From Oreohelix idahoensis (Eukaryota > Mollusca > Gastropoda > Stylommatophora > Oreohelicidae), in contig JAMPIV010010573.1 in assembly GCA_024509875.1 (NCBI GenBank), forward strand, positions 389,501 through 453,500: 64,000 bases of DNA, written 5' to 3'. A program made the position numbers and the translations under genes. The notes below the pieces were generated by a model. That model saw nothing but the letters and a program-made list of their open reading frames with translations, was not told the origin of the DNA and did no database searches. Shown here piece by piece: positions 1-11,889 of the stretch (the stretch's first letter is position 1; each line of letters opens with the position of its first letter).

Positions 1-1545
1 GGATGACTTGGCATTCGTAGAAGCTTCTCACTGTGAGTGAATACCTTTTCCTCACGTCTGCCATCAAGAGAGCGGATGTTGGTGTATCTCTCCATTGCCT
101 GGATTGGAGAAGTCTTCATCTCTCCAGTGATTAATCTAAGGCCTGAATTTTGCACTTTCCCTAGACGTTCTGTGCTTGTTTTAGATGCCGTAGCCCAGGC
201 TGACATGCCATATTCAAGTACAGGTCTGACTGTGCCTGTACAGACTTTTTTAAGTATGTTGGTATTTGCCCCCAACTTGTGCCAGCCAGTTTCTTCATAA
301 TAGAGAGCTTTCTTATTGCTCTCTGTTCTACTGCTTTTATATGCGGCTTCCAGGTGAGTCTCTTATCCAACTTGACTCCCAGGTATGTTGGGTTTTCCTC
401 GATTGGAATCTCACTTCCATTTAGTTGCAGTTTTATTGTTTCACTGCGATTTGACAGAGAGAAGCAGGTTGCTACTGTCTTGGAGAGGTTTATCTGTACT
501 CCCCAATCTGATGCCCATTTACCGATGGTGTTTAGCGCTGCTTGCATCCTGAACTTCGCAGTAGGCAAATGTTCAGCAGCACACCAGGCAGCAAACTCGT
601 CAGCATGAAGAGCCCTGGAGATATGCCCGGACAGTTTCTCTGCAATATCATTTATATATATGATAAAAAGTGTGGGGGAGATAACTCCTCCTTGTGGCAC
701 ACCCTGTTGTAGAGTGACGCGATGGCTCAGTTTCCCATCAAGTTTTACTCTTGCTGTGCGGTATCGGAGGAAGTCCCGTATCCAGCTGAACATTCTCCAT
801 TCAATTTTGTTGTTGAGCATCTTAAGGAGGAATCCTTCTTTCCATACCATATCGAAGGCTTTTGTCAAGTCTACAAAAACCGCCAGTACTTTCTTTTTCT
901 CCTGAAAGGCATTTTCTGCATCCTGGGCTAGATAAACTAGCTGGTCTTCGGTGCTGCGATTTTTCCTGAATGCTGACTGTGTGTTATCAAGCAGATGGTT
1001 TTTTTCCAGATTTTTCAGTAATCTTGAGTTCACCATTCTTTCCATTACCTTACCCAGACAGCTCAGTAGGCTAACTGGTCGGTAGCTGGACTTGCTTGTT
1101 TTCTCCTTTTGTTTCTTTCTGATGGGAACAATGATTGCTTCTCGCCATCGATCTGCAAATTTTCCAGTACTCCATGATTGATTGAAGATTAGGAGGAGCT
1201 TGTGCCTGGCTACAGGTCCAAGGTTCTTGATCATATCATTTGTGATGCCATCTTTTCTTGGAGCTTTCATGTTCTTTAGTTTTGTTATGGCAGCACTGAG
1301 TTCTCTCATAGTAAGGGATGACTTCATGCAGGTATCTGGGTTTTAATGCTTCAGATTTTTCTTTTACTTCCTTACGTACTTCTTGGATACGTGCATGTGA
1401 AAGTGATGTGGTGCTTTCTTCCTTGTAGAAATCTGCCAGGATGTTTGCCGCCATCTTTCCTGTGTGGTATTTTTCATTTTCCTTGACGACAGTCTTACAG
1501 TAGCTGGTTGTTGTTTCTTCATTTAGCTTTCTTGTCAGATTTCCT
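1..1545 (-). mobile_element. Jockey-like non-LTR retrotransposon relic (LINE)
   Basis: The minus strand encodes the reverse-transcriptase part of a Jockey-type LINE from about 1545 down to the window edge. Coding similarity changes frame at about 1330 and again at about 230. After the second shift it continues in a third frame to base 1, with the readable stretches LGKVQNSGLRLITGEM and EEKVFTHSEKLLRMPSH, so the element extends beyond the window. The endonuclease and ORF1 are absent, so the copy is truncated at its 5' end near 1545. No 3' tail can be seen because the edge cuts the element. Confidence 0.85.
161..1327 (-). pseudogene. LINE reverse transcriptase, broken, mutated active site
   Basis: This 388-codon frame covers RT motifs 1-7 of a Jockey-clade LINE. 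Visible blocks are KMKAPRKDGITNDMI-like at the N-terminus, SYRPVSLLSCLGKVMER, STEDQLVYLAQD, the first catalytic Asp in FVDLTKAFDMVW, and QQGVPQGGVISPTLFIIYIND. The motif that should read Y/F-A-D-D reads HADEF, so the second catalytic Asp of the box is Glu. The N-terminal continuation lies in another frame (72 codons, 1236-1454) and the C-terminal thumb continues in a third frame below 230. The enzyme would make cDNA from element RNA at a nicked target, but this copy is almost certainly dead. Confidence 0.85.
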
Positions 1546-2104
1546 TTTTAACTTGACTCTTGCCGTACCGATCTCACACGCACCACGCCACACGCTTATT
1601 ACGAGAGGCGGGGAGTTAGAAGCAGGGAGAGAGTAAGACAGGATTAAGACGCGTATCAGAGTAAACAACCGAACTATTGCTTCAAAATAAAATAAAAGAG
1701 AAATAAGATAGAAAAATAAAATAATAAAATAAAATTTCTATTGCCTCAATATTTAAAAAAAAGTTTTCAGTACTCAAAGTAATTTACTTAAAATAATGAA
1801 AAATAAAAAAACCCTCCAACTGTGCATTGGCAGATTTTGTTTTCACGTACACCCTTTGATGTCTTCTCGTACCCCTGGGATACAAGTACCCCAGGTTGAG
1901 TACCACTGCTCTATCTTGTACTGTTATCATTCTTCTATCATTCACTAATCACATTATTTAGGTCTTTCTCTTTTGTAATAAGGCCTATACTGTATAATAT
2001 GGGGGCTGCAGAAGTGATTTCGTCATTAATTAGACTGGATATCCCTAGGTGTATATATCCGGTGTACGTGGGGAAATCGCGCTAATGACCCCTGTCCACG
2101 AAGC

Positions 2105-2205
2105 ATTATTTTAGTGGTGCCTAGTCGGCAGGGAGGATAATCGCGATTCGCTCTCCTAGCTAGGCGGTGTTGTTGTTTGGAAGGTCCTGTGTTCGATTCT
2201 CCGGT
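2105..2205 (+). repeat. possible tRNA-derived SINE head, decayed
   Basis: The segment contains CTCCTAGCTAGGCGG followed about 30 bases later by GTGTTCGATTCTCC. These resemble the A and B boxes of RNA polymerase III promoters in tRNA-derived SINEs. The fold is not that of a functional tRNA and no clear tail or TSD is visible. This is a weak call. Confidence 0.3.
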
Positions 2206-2389
2206 AAACCTATCACTTCTGTTGTTTTTCTGTTGTCTAGTTTTCTACTTCTTTATTTCTCACGAGTGCTTGCTGAAACATACCTTTATATGTATTATTT
2301 ATTTACTGATCTTTCTAGGGATTGTTTTGATGTTACGCAGTGGCAAGAGTATCTAATATGGGCTTCAAAGGTGTCTACCTTCGCACAAG

Positions 2390-2610
2390 ATTACTCTTGG
2401 CAGATAGGTAGATAGAAGGTTAATGACGCTTCTACCACAAATTAGTTTTCACAAGATATTCAGATAATCGAACACAATGCTGCGTTTGGCTCAGCACGTT
2501 AATTCTAGAATCTGCCTACCAGTTTTGTGAAGAACTAAGCAATGATTAATTTTAGCTCGTTAAGCCCCCGCCTCTGATTTACTCAGTGGAATTCTTATTA
2601 GTCCGGTATA
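2390..2610 (+). repeat. old dispersed repeat, copy 1 of 2
   Basis: This block aligns by eye, with gaps, to 63265-63460 in the same orientation. Shared landmarks in order are GACGCTTCTACC, CACAAGATATT, a GCACGTTAA word, CTTTTGTG-like words, TTTAACTCAG or TTTACTCAG, and TTCTTATTAG. The two copies are 61 kb apart and clearly old. Family and boundaries are unknown. Confidence 0.55.
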
Positions 2611-2614
2611 ACTC

Positions 2615-4585
2615 AGTTTGGAGTATGTGTAGTAATTTGACTGAGACAAACATGCAGTAACTTTAAAAAGATTAAATCGAAGTTAAATTTGTAAAATTAC
2701 AAATAACAAAATTTAATAATCACTTAAGTTTTAGCAGTTTGAAAATAATTGAATAGTTTAGAAGAAAAGTTTCATCATTGATTGATAATAGAGACGATGA
2801 AAAAAAAGTTCACTTTGGCAGCTTAAGGAACTTAGCTGCCAATGACGGTTCTGCTCCTTCTGATGGGTTGGTTCTTTTTACACTGCTCCCGCTCGTCGCT
2901 GGTCAAGGTTGTCGGGTGTAGCTCGTTTCCCAGAAATGTCAAGGAGTCTACAAAGTTGATCCTTCGTCTTAAAGAATAGGCCACTTGTCCCTTCTTGTTC
3001 CAGAGATAGTACTTTCTGCTGGTACCACCAATAAGCCAATCCTGGTTCACAGACGTTTTGCTCAGATGAATAAAAGGCACTGGCATTTGCCTTATTACAC
3101 GTGTACTTAGGGTCGTTAATTTGAACTTTAATTCCCTTTCTGGCTCAATGTGTTTCCTTCAGTTTCCTCAGACAGCGACTCTCCTTATTAAAATGATAGA
3201 TTTCCTGGGCTGAATTGTAAGTCCTGATTAATACTCAAATAAAAGGTGTCCAGTCTGATAAATGGAAATTCTGAATTCTAAGTGGTACGTCTGGTGTCTT
3301 TGGCAATCGTGAATCTCACAGTGAAAAAACACTGAAATGTGTCAGGTTATATTCACTGTCTTACCCCCACGCTGTTTATTATGGGGCTCAAACGATCAGT
3401 CAATCTGACTTGAATATTTTGCATGACTCATCTAGTGCAAAATTTCCAAAATTACTTTTCTGAAAATGGGCAGTAAACATCCGATTGCCGGCAGGCAAAC
3501 TTACACCATACCGGTAACCTCACACGACAATGTATGTAAGATGTAACAAATTATTACTTTCGCTAAAGTAATGTCTTATCTTTTGATTGAGTACACACAC
3601 AATCCGTCTCTTTACAACCTTGGCGGAGACGCACCCGTGCCTTATCAGTGATTAAGCAGATTGCTCTGGGCGATGTACGTGATAATATGTGTACTGATAT
3701 CGGCCGCGCCTGCGATTAACCAACTTGGTTGTCGATAATGTTCTCTCAGCCGCTCCCTGCAAATGTTTAGTATTATCATCCACCAGGAGTGTCAGATAAA
3801 CATTCAAGACACAATATACTGAAAGTAGCGAAAGAATGTAGATACACAATATCTGCTACTCATAGCAGAGAAAGAAAGGAAGAAAGTGCGACAATTGAAA
3901 GCACGCAATAAAATCCGTACCACCAATGTACTGATTACTGCCGTAGTGAAACAGAGACCGAGAGGGGCCGCCCCGTTCTGTTACAAGTAGTAGTGGTAGG
4001 AAGTAATATTAGATCAGTGGTAGTAGTGGGTGGTAATATCAGAAGAAGTAGAAGTAGTAGTAGTTGGTAGTAATATTAGTAGCTGAAGTAGAAGCAGTAG
4101 TATTGGTAGTAGTAGTGGGTAGTAACAAATGTGGCATTAGTAGCAAAAGTAGTAGTTTTCTACACTTCGGAAGGGATCCGTGACTCTGCACAGTGTCAGC
4201 TGTGTTCATTTTGTGCATTTATTAATTGCAGTATTGCTAAATCATCTTAGGTAATTACATTAATTAACGCCAAGAAGGGGTCGTCATGCGTGAAAAAAGT
4301 TGTCTGAAATTTAAAGCCTTGGTGGCTGGTACTAAGGGGTGGGGTACAGCGTTAACTACCAGCAGTAATACAATTATGTCTTAATGTAGAGAATGTCCCG
4401 CCATGTTTAACTGTTTTGGGTTATCATTTATTTTTAGCATTTCTTTAATTTGGTCCATTGTTGTTCCTCTCAGGGGAGATCATGAAAGAGTAGGAATACT
4501 ATTGCATGCATGCCGTAAGAGGCGACTTAACTGAACTTGTACATGGCAGCTAGCAACATCAGCACGTAAAAGAAATTGCTACGGA
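2615..4585. other. non-coding stretch, no convincing gene
   Basis: About 2 kb of AT-rich DNA without a supported gene. A minus-strand reading at 2832-3086 has a faint lectin-like look and is listed under findings only. Positions 3985-4140 form an imperfect GTA-rich simple repeat. A further short ORF at 3652-3849 has no recognisable features. Confidence 0.6.
3985..4140 (+). repeat. imperfect (GTA)n-rich simple repeat
   Basis: Runs of GTAGTAGTGG, GTAATATTAG and AGAAGTAGAAGTAG alternate across about 150 bases. It is a degenerate trinucleotide-rich minisatellite and holds no ORF of note. Confidence 0.8.
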
Positions 4586-4589
4586 AATC

Positions 4590-6670
4590 AAGCTAAGTAA
4601 CTACATCAGGTTAACTAAATACTTCAAGCTAACTAAATACTTCAAGCTAAGTACCTACTTCAAGCTTAGCAACTACTTCAAGCCAACTAACAACTTCAAG
4701 CTAAGTAACTACTTCAAGCCAATTAACTACTTCAAGCCAGCTAACTACTTCAAGCCAACTAACTACATCAAGCTAAGTAACTACATCAGTTTAACTAAAT
4801 ACTTCAAGCCAGATACCTACTTCAAGCCAACTAACTACTTCAAGCCAACTAACTACTTCAAGCCCACTAACTACTTCAAGCTAACTAACTACTTCAATCT
4901 AACTAGCTACTTCAAGCCAACTAACTACTTCAAGATAACTAACTAGTTCAAGCTAACTAACTACTTCAAGCCAACTAACTACTTCAAGCTAACTAACTAC
5001 TTGCCAACTAACTACTTCAAGGAAACTAACTACTTCACGCTAACTAACTACTTCAAGACAACTAACTATTTCAAGCTAACTAACTACTTCAAGCAAACTA
5101 ACTACTTCAAGCTAACTAACTACTTCAATCTAACTAGCTACTTCAAGTCGACTAACTACTTCAAGATAACTAACTACTTCAAGCCAACTAACTGCTTCGA
5201 ACCAACTAACTACTTCAAGCTAACTAACTACTTGCCAACTATCTACTTCAAGCCAACTAACTACTTCAAGCCAACTAACTACTTCAAGCTAACTAACTAC
5301 TTCAAGCTAACTAACTACTTCAAGACAACTAACTAATTAAAGCTAACTACTTCAAGCCAACTAACTTCTTCAAGCCACCTAACTATTTCAAGCTTACAAA
5401 CTACTCCAAGCTTACAAACTACTCCAAGCTAACTAACTACTCCAAGCTAACTAACTAATCCAAGCCAACTTACTACTTCAAGCTAACTAACCACTTCAAG
5501 CTAACTAACTACTTCAAGCTAACTAACTAATTTAAGCTAACGAACTACTTCAGGCTAACTACTCTAAGCGAACTACATCAAGCTAATTTACTACTTTGAG
5601 CTTACTAACTACTTCAAACTAACTACTTCAATCTAGCTAACTACTTCAAACTACCTCAAGGTAGCTAATTACTATAATCTAACTAACTACTTCACGCCAA
5701 CTATCTAATTCAAGCAAACTAGTTAAAGCTAACTCAACTGCTTATAGCTAACTACTTCAAGCTAACTGCTTATAGGTAACTACTTCAAGCTAACAGCTTA
5801 CTGCTAACTACTTCAAGCTAACTGCTTAAAACTAACTACTTCAAGCTAACTACTTCAAGCTAACGACTTGAAGCCAATTAACCACTTCAAGCTAACTAGT
5901 TCAAGTTCACTAACACCTTCAAGCTAACTACTTCAAGCTCACTAACTACTTCAAGCTCACTAACAACTTCAAGCTCACTAACTACGTCAAGATCACTAAC
6001 TACTTCAAGCTAACTACTTCAAGCTAACTACTTCAAGCTAACTACTTCAAGCTAACAACTTCAAGATAACTACTTCAAGCTCACTATCTACTTCAAGCTA
6101 ACTACTTCAAGCTAACTTAACTATTTCAAGCTCACTAACTACTTCAAGCTCACTAACTACTTCAAGCTCACTAACTATGTCAAGCTAACTACTTCAAGCT
6201 AACTACTTAAAGCTCACTAACTACCTCAAGCTCACTAACTACTTCAAGCTCACTAAGTACTTCAAGCTCACTAACTACTTCAAGCTAACTGTTTCAAGCT
6301 CACTGACTACTTGAAGCTCACTAACTACATCCAGCTCACTAACTACTTCAAGCTAACTACTTCAGGCTCATTAACTACTTCAAGCTCACTAACTACTTCA
6401 AGCTAACTACTTCAAGCTCACTAACTACTTCATGCTAACTACTTCAAGCCCACTAACTTCTTCAAGCTCACTAACTACTTCAAGCTCATTAATTACTTCA
6501 AGCTAACTACTTCAAGCTCAATAACTACCTGAAGCTCACTAACTACTTAAAGCTAACTACTTCAAGCTTACTGCTTTAAATAAATTAACTACTTTATGCT
6601 ATCAGCTTCAAGCTCACTAACTACTTCAAGCTAACTACTTCTACGTTACTACTTTACGTTAAGTAACTAC
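4590..6670 (+). repeat. satellite array, 18-bp and 14-bp monomers
   Basis: About 2.1 kb of tandem repeat. In the left half the dominant monomer is CTAACTAACTACTTCAAG (18 bp). In the right half a 14-bp form lacking one CTAA unit, CTAACTACTTCAAG, is mixed with an 18-bp variant reading CTCACTAACTACTTCAAG. The 18-bp period keeps frame, so 5001-5336 reads as a chain of TNYFK units. That is a by-product of the period, not a gene. Monomers are most homogeneous near the centre and decay at both ends. Confidence 0.97.
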
Positions 6671-6676
6671 TTCAAG

Positions 6677-6800
6677 AGTATCCGACTGGTTAAGCTGTTA
6701 GCGCTTGTCTCTTGCGGCAAAGTTACCGAGTTCCAGGATGGAAACCTGGTAACGGCACGTTCCAGTCTACCTAGCTGTAAATGGGTATTTGACTATGATC
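6677..6800 (+). repeat. tRNA-derived SINE relic
   Basis: The segment starts with a degenerate tRNA-like head, with GACTGGTTAAGC and GTTAGCGCTTGTCTC resembling an A-box region. It continues into GTCTACCTAGCTGTAAATGGGTA, a block I associate with bodies of invertebrate tRNA-derived SINEs. It abuts the satellite array directly. No TSD was found. Confidence 0.45.
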
Positions 6801-7179
6801 TTGAATTAGGAAAATCAAAGGTAGTGAGGAAGGGAACTGGTTAGCCCACCTCTTAAAGCTGGACATAGTATCATGGTCCTTAACACTACACTCCGCTATG
6901 GCAGTATCTGATATGGGACTAATTCTATCTTCCTTTAGCACGCTGCGGTCGCTAATTTGCACCATTGGCACTCTATGTTCTCCCAGCTGCAGGGGCATTA
7001 TTGCGACTTTCGGATATCGTCGGTTGCCTGCATTATGAGATGTGTACACGTGATATCACCCCCGGATGTTTAGTGTGAATCTTATGTGCGAGAGATTTAA
7101 CTTCCTGTTCTGATCTTTATTTGTAAAGGGTGTGTTAGCGTAAATTTTCTGCGCAATTTTCAAATCGAAATTAATCGGC

Positions 7180-8914
7180 ATGGAACAAGCTGCCATTTTA
7201 GCTGAAATATTCATGGATTCTGACTCCGATGAGGAGGAGTTTGTTGGGTTTACTAGTGCTGATATCGTCGGTTCTCAGAATATGGGTGATGGCGGTGATG
7301 GGGAAAACAATAGTGTGTCTAGAGTTGACGATAATTTTGATGAAGTGGATATTCCTAGGGTCCCTTCTGGTTACAACTACGACTGGCTCCGCAACTTTGA
7401 CCAAGTTGTGAGACCTGTGGGCGTTGCCGATGACATCGCTGAGGTAGATGTATTCCGTCTGTTCTTCACAGATGATGTTGTGAACATGTTCGTAACGGAA
7501 ACTAATCGTTACGCCAGTCAGGTTATTGAAAAGAAAGGGCAAGATGCGGGTGCCTCATCCCGTGTGACGTTGTGGACGAATGTCTCTGATGACGAGATAA
7601 GGGCGTTTCTTGCTTTGCTACTGTTGATGGGTGTAACAAAAAGATCGTCATTTGATTTGTATTGGTCAAATGACTGTTTCACTGAGATGCCAGGGTTCAA
7701 GAAAGTGATGAGCAGGAACAGGTTTCTGGCTATCTTATCTTTTCTACACCTCTTGGACAATACAACTGCAGCACCACGAGAGCACCCTGACCACAGCAAA
7801 TCTTTCAAAACCAAATCGTTCGTCGACACTCTTGTCCCTCTATGGCAAAGCCATTACATACCCTCTAAAGAGCTTAGTGTTGATGAAAGTATGATAGCTT
7901 TCAAAGGTAGGACCGGCCTTATGCAGTACATGCCCAACAAACCCTCTAAGTGGGGTATGAAAGCCTGGGGCCTAGCTGACTCCAAGACAGGCTACCTCTG
8001 GAATTGGCAGCTCTACCTTGGGAAGGAAGACAATGTGGACCCTACTAGAGGTGTTGCTCACCGCGTTGTCACCTCCCTTGTTGCTCCCCTGTCTTGGCAT
8101 GGCCATGTTGTCTACATGGACAACTTTTTCTCTTCTCCTGCCCTGTTCACAGAGCTTGGGGATAATCAGACAGGAGCTTGCGGCACACTGCGGACGAACC
8201 GCCGAGGGGTCCCCCAAGAACTCAAGTTGGTGAAACCCAAAGCTGGTGACCCTCCCATCACTAAAAGAGATGGCAACATCCTCTATATGTCATGGTTTGA
8301 CCAGAGGCCAGTGAATGTTATGACAACTGCACACGATGCGTAGACCTTCAGGAAGGAGGTCAGATCCAAACATCATGCTGGCAATGTGCGGATCTTCGAC
8401 AAACCATGCGCTGTCCAAGCCTATTCCTGTCACATGGGAGGTATTCATCGTGTGGACAAACAGTTGACATACTACATGGTTCTGCACAGGAGCAGCAAAT
8501 GGTGGAAGACAATTTTCTTCTATCTATTGGAAGTTTGCTTTGTCAATTCGCTTGTCCTGTGGAGGGTCAAGCATCCATGTCGTATCAAGGTGGAAACATT
8601 CCGTTTGCGGATTGCTCACGGGCTGCTTGATGGGTACCAGTCTAGGGTCTCACACCGCAGAGGAAGGCTATCCGACAATGCACCAGCGAGATTGGTTATG
8701 GGGGAATACTACTCCTAACCCTAAACGTCAGGCTAACGGCAAGCCTTCCAGACCAGACTGCGTAGTGTGTTCCAACAAGGACAAGAAGCGCCACCAGACC
8801 CAGTTCGTGTGCTGCAGGTGTCTGGTACCTCTCTGTACATATCCCTCCTTTGGGCGTTACCACACCCTGCTCAATTACAAGATAGAATGCACTCCAGGGC
8901 TGCACCAGGAGTAG
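7180..8914 (+). pseudogene. piggyBac-type transposase, inactivated
   Basis: The first 387 codons (7180-8343) run from an acidic N-terminus (DSDSDEEEF) through the DDE_Tnp_1_7 fold of PGBD-like transposases. A TAG at 8341 interrupts the frame. The same frame continues to 8718, and the C-terminal cysteine-rich zinc domain (CVVCSNKDKK...CCRC...C) follows in another frame up to 8914. The first two catalytic aspartates are visible in LSVDESMIAFKGR and VVYMDNFFSS. The third, expected in a MGGVDxxDQ-type motif, reads MGGIHRVDKQ, so that Asp is His while the following structural Asp remains. The enzyme family cuts and pastes at TTAA. I could not define the terminal inverted repeats. With a stop, a frameshift and a lost active-site residue, this copy is dead. 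Confidence 0.93.
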
Positions 8915-9900
8915 GTGAGTATTATTATTTAATTATTTTTTTTAAATTGTTTTTTCTCCATTCCTCTTCTCCTATAATATCTAACATATACATCAACAAA
9001 ACTTATATCATCAGATTCATCATTCATTTATGTCTATACATTCCAAAAATTAGAGCAATTGACCAAGCACGGCTGTTTGTGCCATATACCAGAGCGCTCT
9101 TTTAGTTTCGGTGACCGGAATTCTGACACCGGGTATAAAATTGTGTGTGCACCGTAAAAGACTATTTAAGTTTTTGGCGGGGAAAATCAGCTGATGTGTG
9201 AGTAAAATCAGTAAAATATAAATCATTACACACTCGTTCTGGATAAACACAGCGCTAAAATTCTTTTGTGTACTATAACTTTGTTCTGTGTTCTATTTTT
9301 GATTGCATTTTTATTTGTTTGAAATTAGTTTTGACGGAGTTACAGACTTTTGAAAACAGCGTCATCATTTAAGGAAATTCATAAAATAAGTAATCTTTTT
9401 ATTAATTTAATATCTAAAAATCGGCCCATTCGTTTGAGTTTATAATTATAAAGACTTCGCGAAGGGAAGCTAAAGATTATTTCCACATACTTTTTTTTTT
9501 GGTTTCATATCTTGAGAATGTGTGGTAGTCAGTTTTGTGAGTGTGGCATTACAAGAACAAGCATATTGTCACCAGATTTTATAGCATTTAAATCCCTTTA
9601 AACGCATTCCTGATACCCACAAATCTTAAATAAGGTAGTAAAAAAATAACTTTTTGTAAAGCATCATCTGTTTTTGCATTTTCATTCATTTATAATGATA
9701 TTTAGCTACGTATATAAGCGTCAGAAAACATGTAAAGCTATAGATAGATTACTTCCACATAATTTGATCTATCTTTCAAGTCTTGTTAATCTTCTATTTA
9801 TAATATGAAATTTTTTTTTTAATTGTGTGTGAGATAAGGACTGTTCCATTGGTGTTCTTTGGTAGACAATCCTGTGCACACGACGGCTGCCAGCGAATTC
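8915..9900. other. piggyBac 3' flank and AT-rich DNA, no gene
   Basis: AT-rich sequence with no ORF that I can support. The first few hundred bases may be the 3' untranslated part of the piggyBac element, but no terminal repeat or flanking TTAA pair could be assigned. Confidence 0.5.
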
Positions 9901-11087
9901 TAAGTAACTGTTTGTATATCTTCTTTCATTCAAAGTTACAATGCAGGTAGTAAATTTAGAGAAACCAAATTCTAAATCTAATACCATCCTTTTATCAATG
10001 GCTAGAGTCAGAGATACATATGATAATTTAGAAATATTTATGAATGGCATGAAAGCTCAGATAGAGTCACTAAAATATTTAGAGTGGGATGGTAAACAAG
10101 TTGTTGTTTTCTTATTCGGGGATTATTTCCTTGTTTTGCTGGAGACACCACAGACATGGGTATATTCCTTGAGCTCCAGACAAACCAAGCATTTTCATCA
10201 AAGACATCCAGAGAGCATACAACTTGCAAACCAAGAAGTTTGGCCATGTTGATAAGAGATTACAATAGATATATGAAATATGGGAAAGGGAATAAAAGGC
10301 AAGTAGCACATTACCATAATTGTTTACACAAACCAATGTTAGAGATTGAAATTGAAAATGTAGCTCCTCCTTACCTTCATATTTTATTAGGCATTGTTTT
10401 GAAACACCACAGACTTCTAGAACAGGTAGCTGATACAATAGACGCAAAGATATTTGAGAATTCGCAAGAGATACATGCAAACATTAGTACTTTTAAGAAC
10501 TTGAAGAGATTTAGTAGGAACTGGAAATAGGCAGAAGAATTGGGAGCTAAAATTGAATTTTTCAGGTAGGTATTGAACTTTGTGAGGATAAGGAGGAGAC
10601 AGATAATTTTAAAGTTAGACTTGAAAATGCACAAGATGCGCTGGCCAAACTTCAGTTTCAAGATCTGTGTACTAGGTCTGGTCCAGTTTGCTCACACATG
10701 GACAAGGTACTAGCCAAACACAAAATCATACAACAGGCTTATAATAGCAGAGCATTTATAGGGAATCACTGCCACAGATATCTCACACAAAAAGTTTATA
10801 AAGATCTTACAAGAGCAATCATTACACAAACACTGAAAATTACAGACAAACAAGATATAACTAACATAGCTTTTATTGCCCAAGAACAATTCAACTCACT
10901 GAAAGAAGCATTTGAGAAAGTACACAACAAAATATCACACAGTAAACCAATTAGTAAAGAATCAATAACAGCATCGATAGAGACTTATATGTCTTTGTTC
11001 AGAAAGCTATTCCCTAGTAAGACAATTCATAAACAGCACATATTAGAAAAACATTGCGCAGACTGGATCAGAACTCATGATGTATGA
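9900..11087 (+). pseudogene. DNA-transposon transposase of unnamed family, rearranged
   Basis: Three plus-strand blocks read like parts of one long invertebrate transposase. They are NLEKPNSKSNT to VVVFLFGDY (9941-10126), RSLAMLIRDYN to PPYLHILLGIVLKHH (about 10230-10527), and CEDKEET to HCADWIRTHDV (about 10570-11087). The missing middle, GLSGAQGIYPCLWCL, is encoded on the minus strand at about 10125-10200, so a small inversion has flipped it. Other damage includes a frame change after the inversion, a TAG at 10528 and a further frame change near 10565. The protein ends earlier than I expect for this family. The family resemblance is from memory of unnamed cnidarian and mollusc transposases, and I cannot assign a superfamily. 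Confidence 0.6.
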
Positions 11088-11105
11088 TTGAGATAATTGT
11101 TAGCT

Positions 11106-11885
11106 CTCATGTTCTGGGGACAATTGGGTGTGTTATTTTAAGGTTATAAATGTGGACATGCAATTTAAACTTTCAATAATTAATGTTTGACGCATGAAAC
11201 CAAAACAAAACTTTGATATCCATTTTCTGCAGGTTTTCTACTTTTGATTTCTGTAATTTGTTATGCATGTTGATTGTGACCGTTTTAGTGTAAATTGAAT
11301 TAGAAACAAACCATAACAAAATGTAAAAAAAAAAAAAACCGTAAATTTTACACTATTTCAGACTATTATATCTTCTGTTCTAATTGTGATAAAATGTTTG
11401 TTCTTGTTCTAAAATTTACTCTAACATTTCTAGTCTAGCTTTACGCAAAATTAAAGCCGGTATCTATAATAATAAAGTAGCATAAAAGCAATTCAAACAT
11501 GTTTTGGGGACAATTGGGTGTGTTATTTTAAGGTAATAAATGTGGACTTGCAATTTAAACTTTCAATAATTAATGTTTGACGCATGAAACCAAAACAAAA
11601 CTTTGATATCCATTTTCTGCAGGTTTTCTACTTTTGATTTCTGTAATTTGTTATGCATGTTGATTGTGACCGTTTTAGTGTAAATTGAATTAGAAACAAA
11701 CCATAACAAAATGTAAAAAAAAAAACCGTAAATTTTACACTATTTCAGACTATTATATCTTCTGTTCTAATTGTGATAAAATGTTTGTTCTTGTTCTAAA
11801 ATTTACTCTAACATTTCTAGTCTAGCTTTACGCAAAATTAAAGCCGGTATTTATAATAATAAAGTAGCCTAAAAGCATTAATTAA
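11106..11885 (+). repeat. 390-bp tandem duplication
   Basis: Two copies of an AT-rich segment lie head to tail, about 11106-11495 and 11496-11885. The landmark GGGGACAATTGGGTGTG starts at 11116 and again at 11506, giving a period of 390 bp. The copies differ by a few substitutions and by the length of a poly-A run (about 14 against 10), so the duplication is recent. It lies just after the broken transposase and may duplicate that element's 3' untranslated end. Confidence 0.95.
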
Positions 11886-11889
11886 GCCC

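Noticed and set aside
5001..5336. TNYFK repeat protein
   Set aside because: This is the translation of an 18-bp satellite. The neighbouring 14-bp monomers break the frame.
4590..6670. CRISPR-like regular array
   Set aside because: There are no unique spacers between repeats, monomers are contiguous, and the DNA is clearly eukaryotic.
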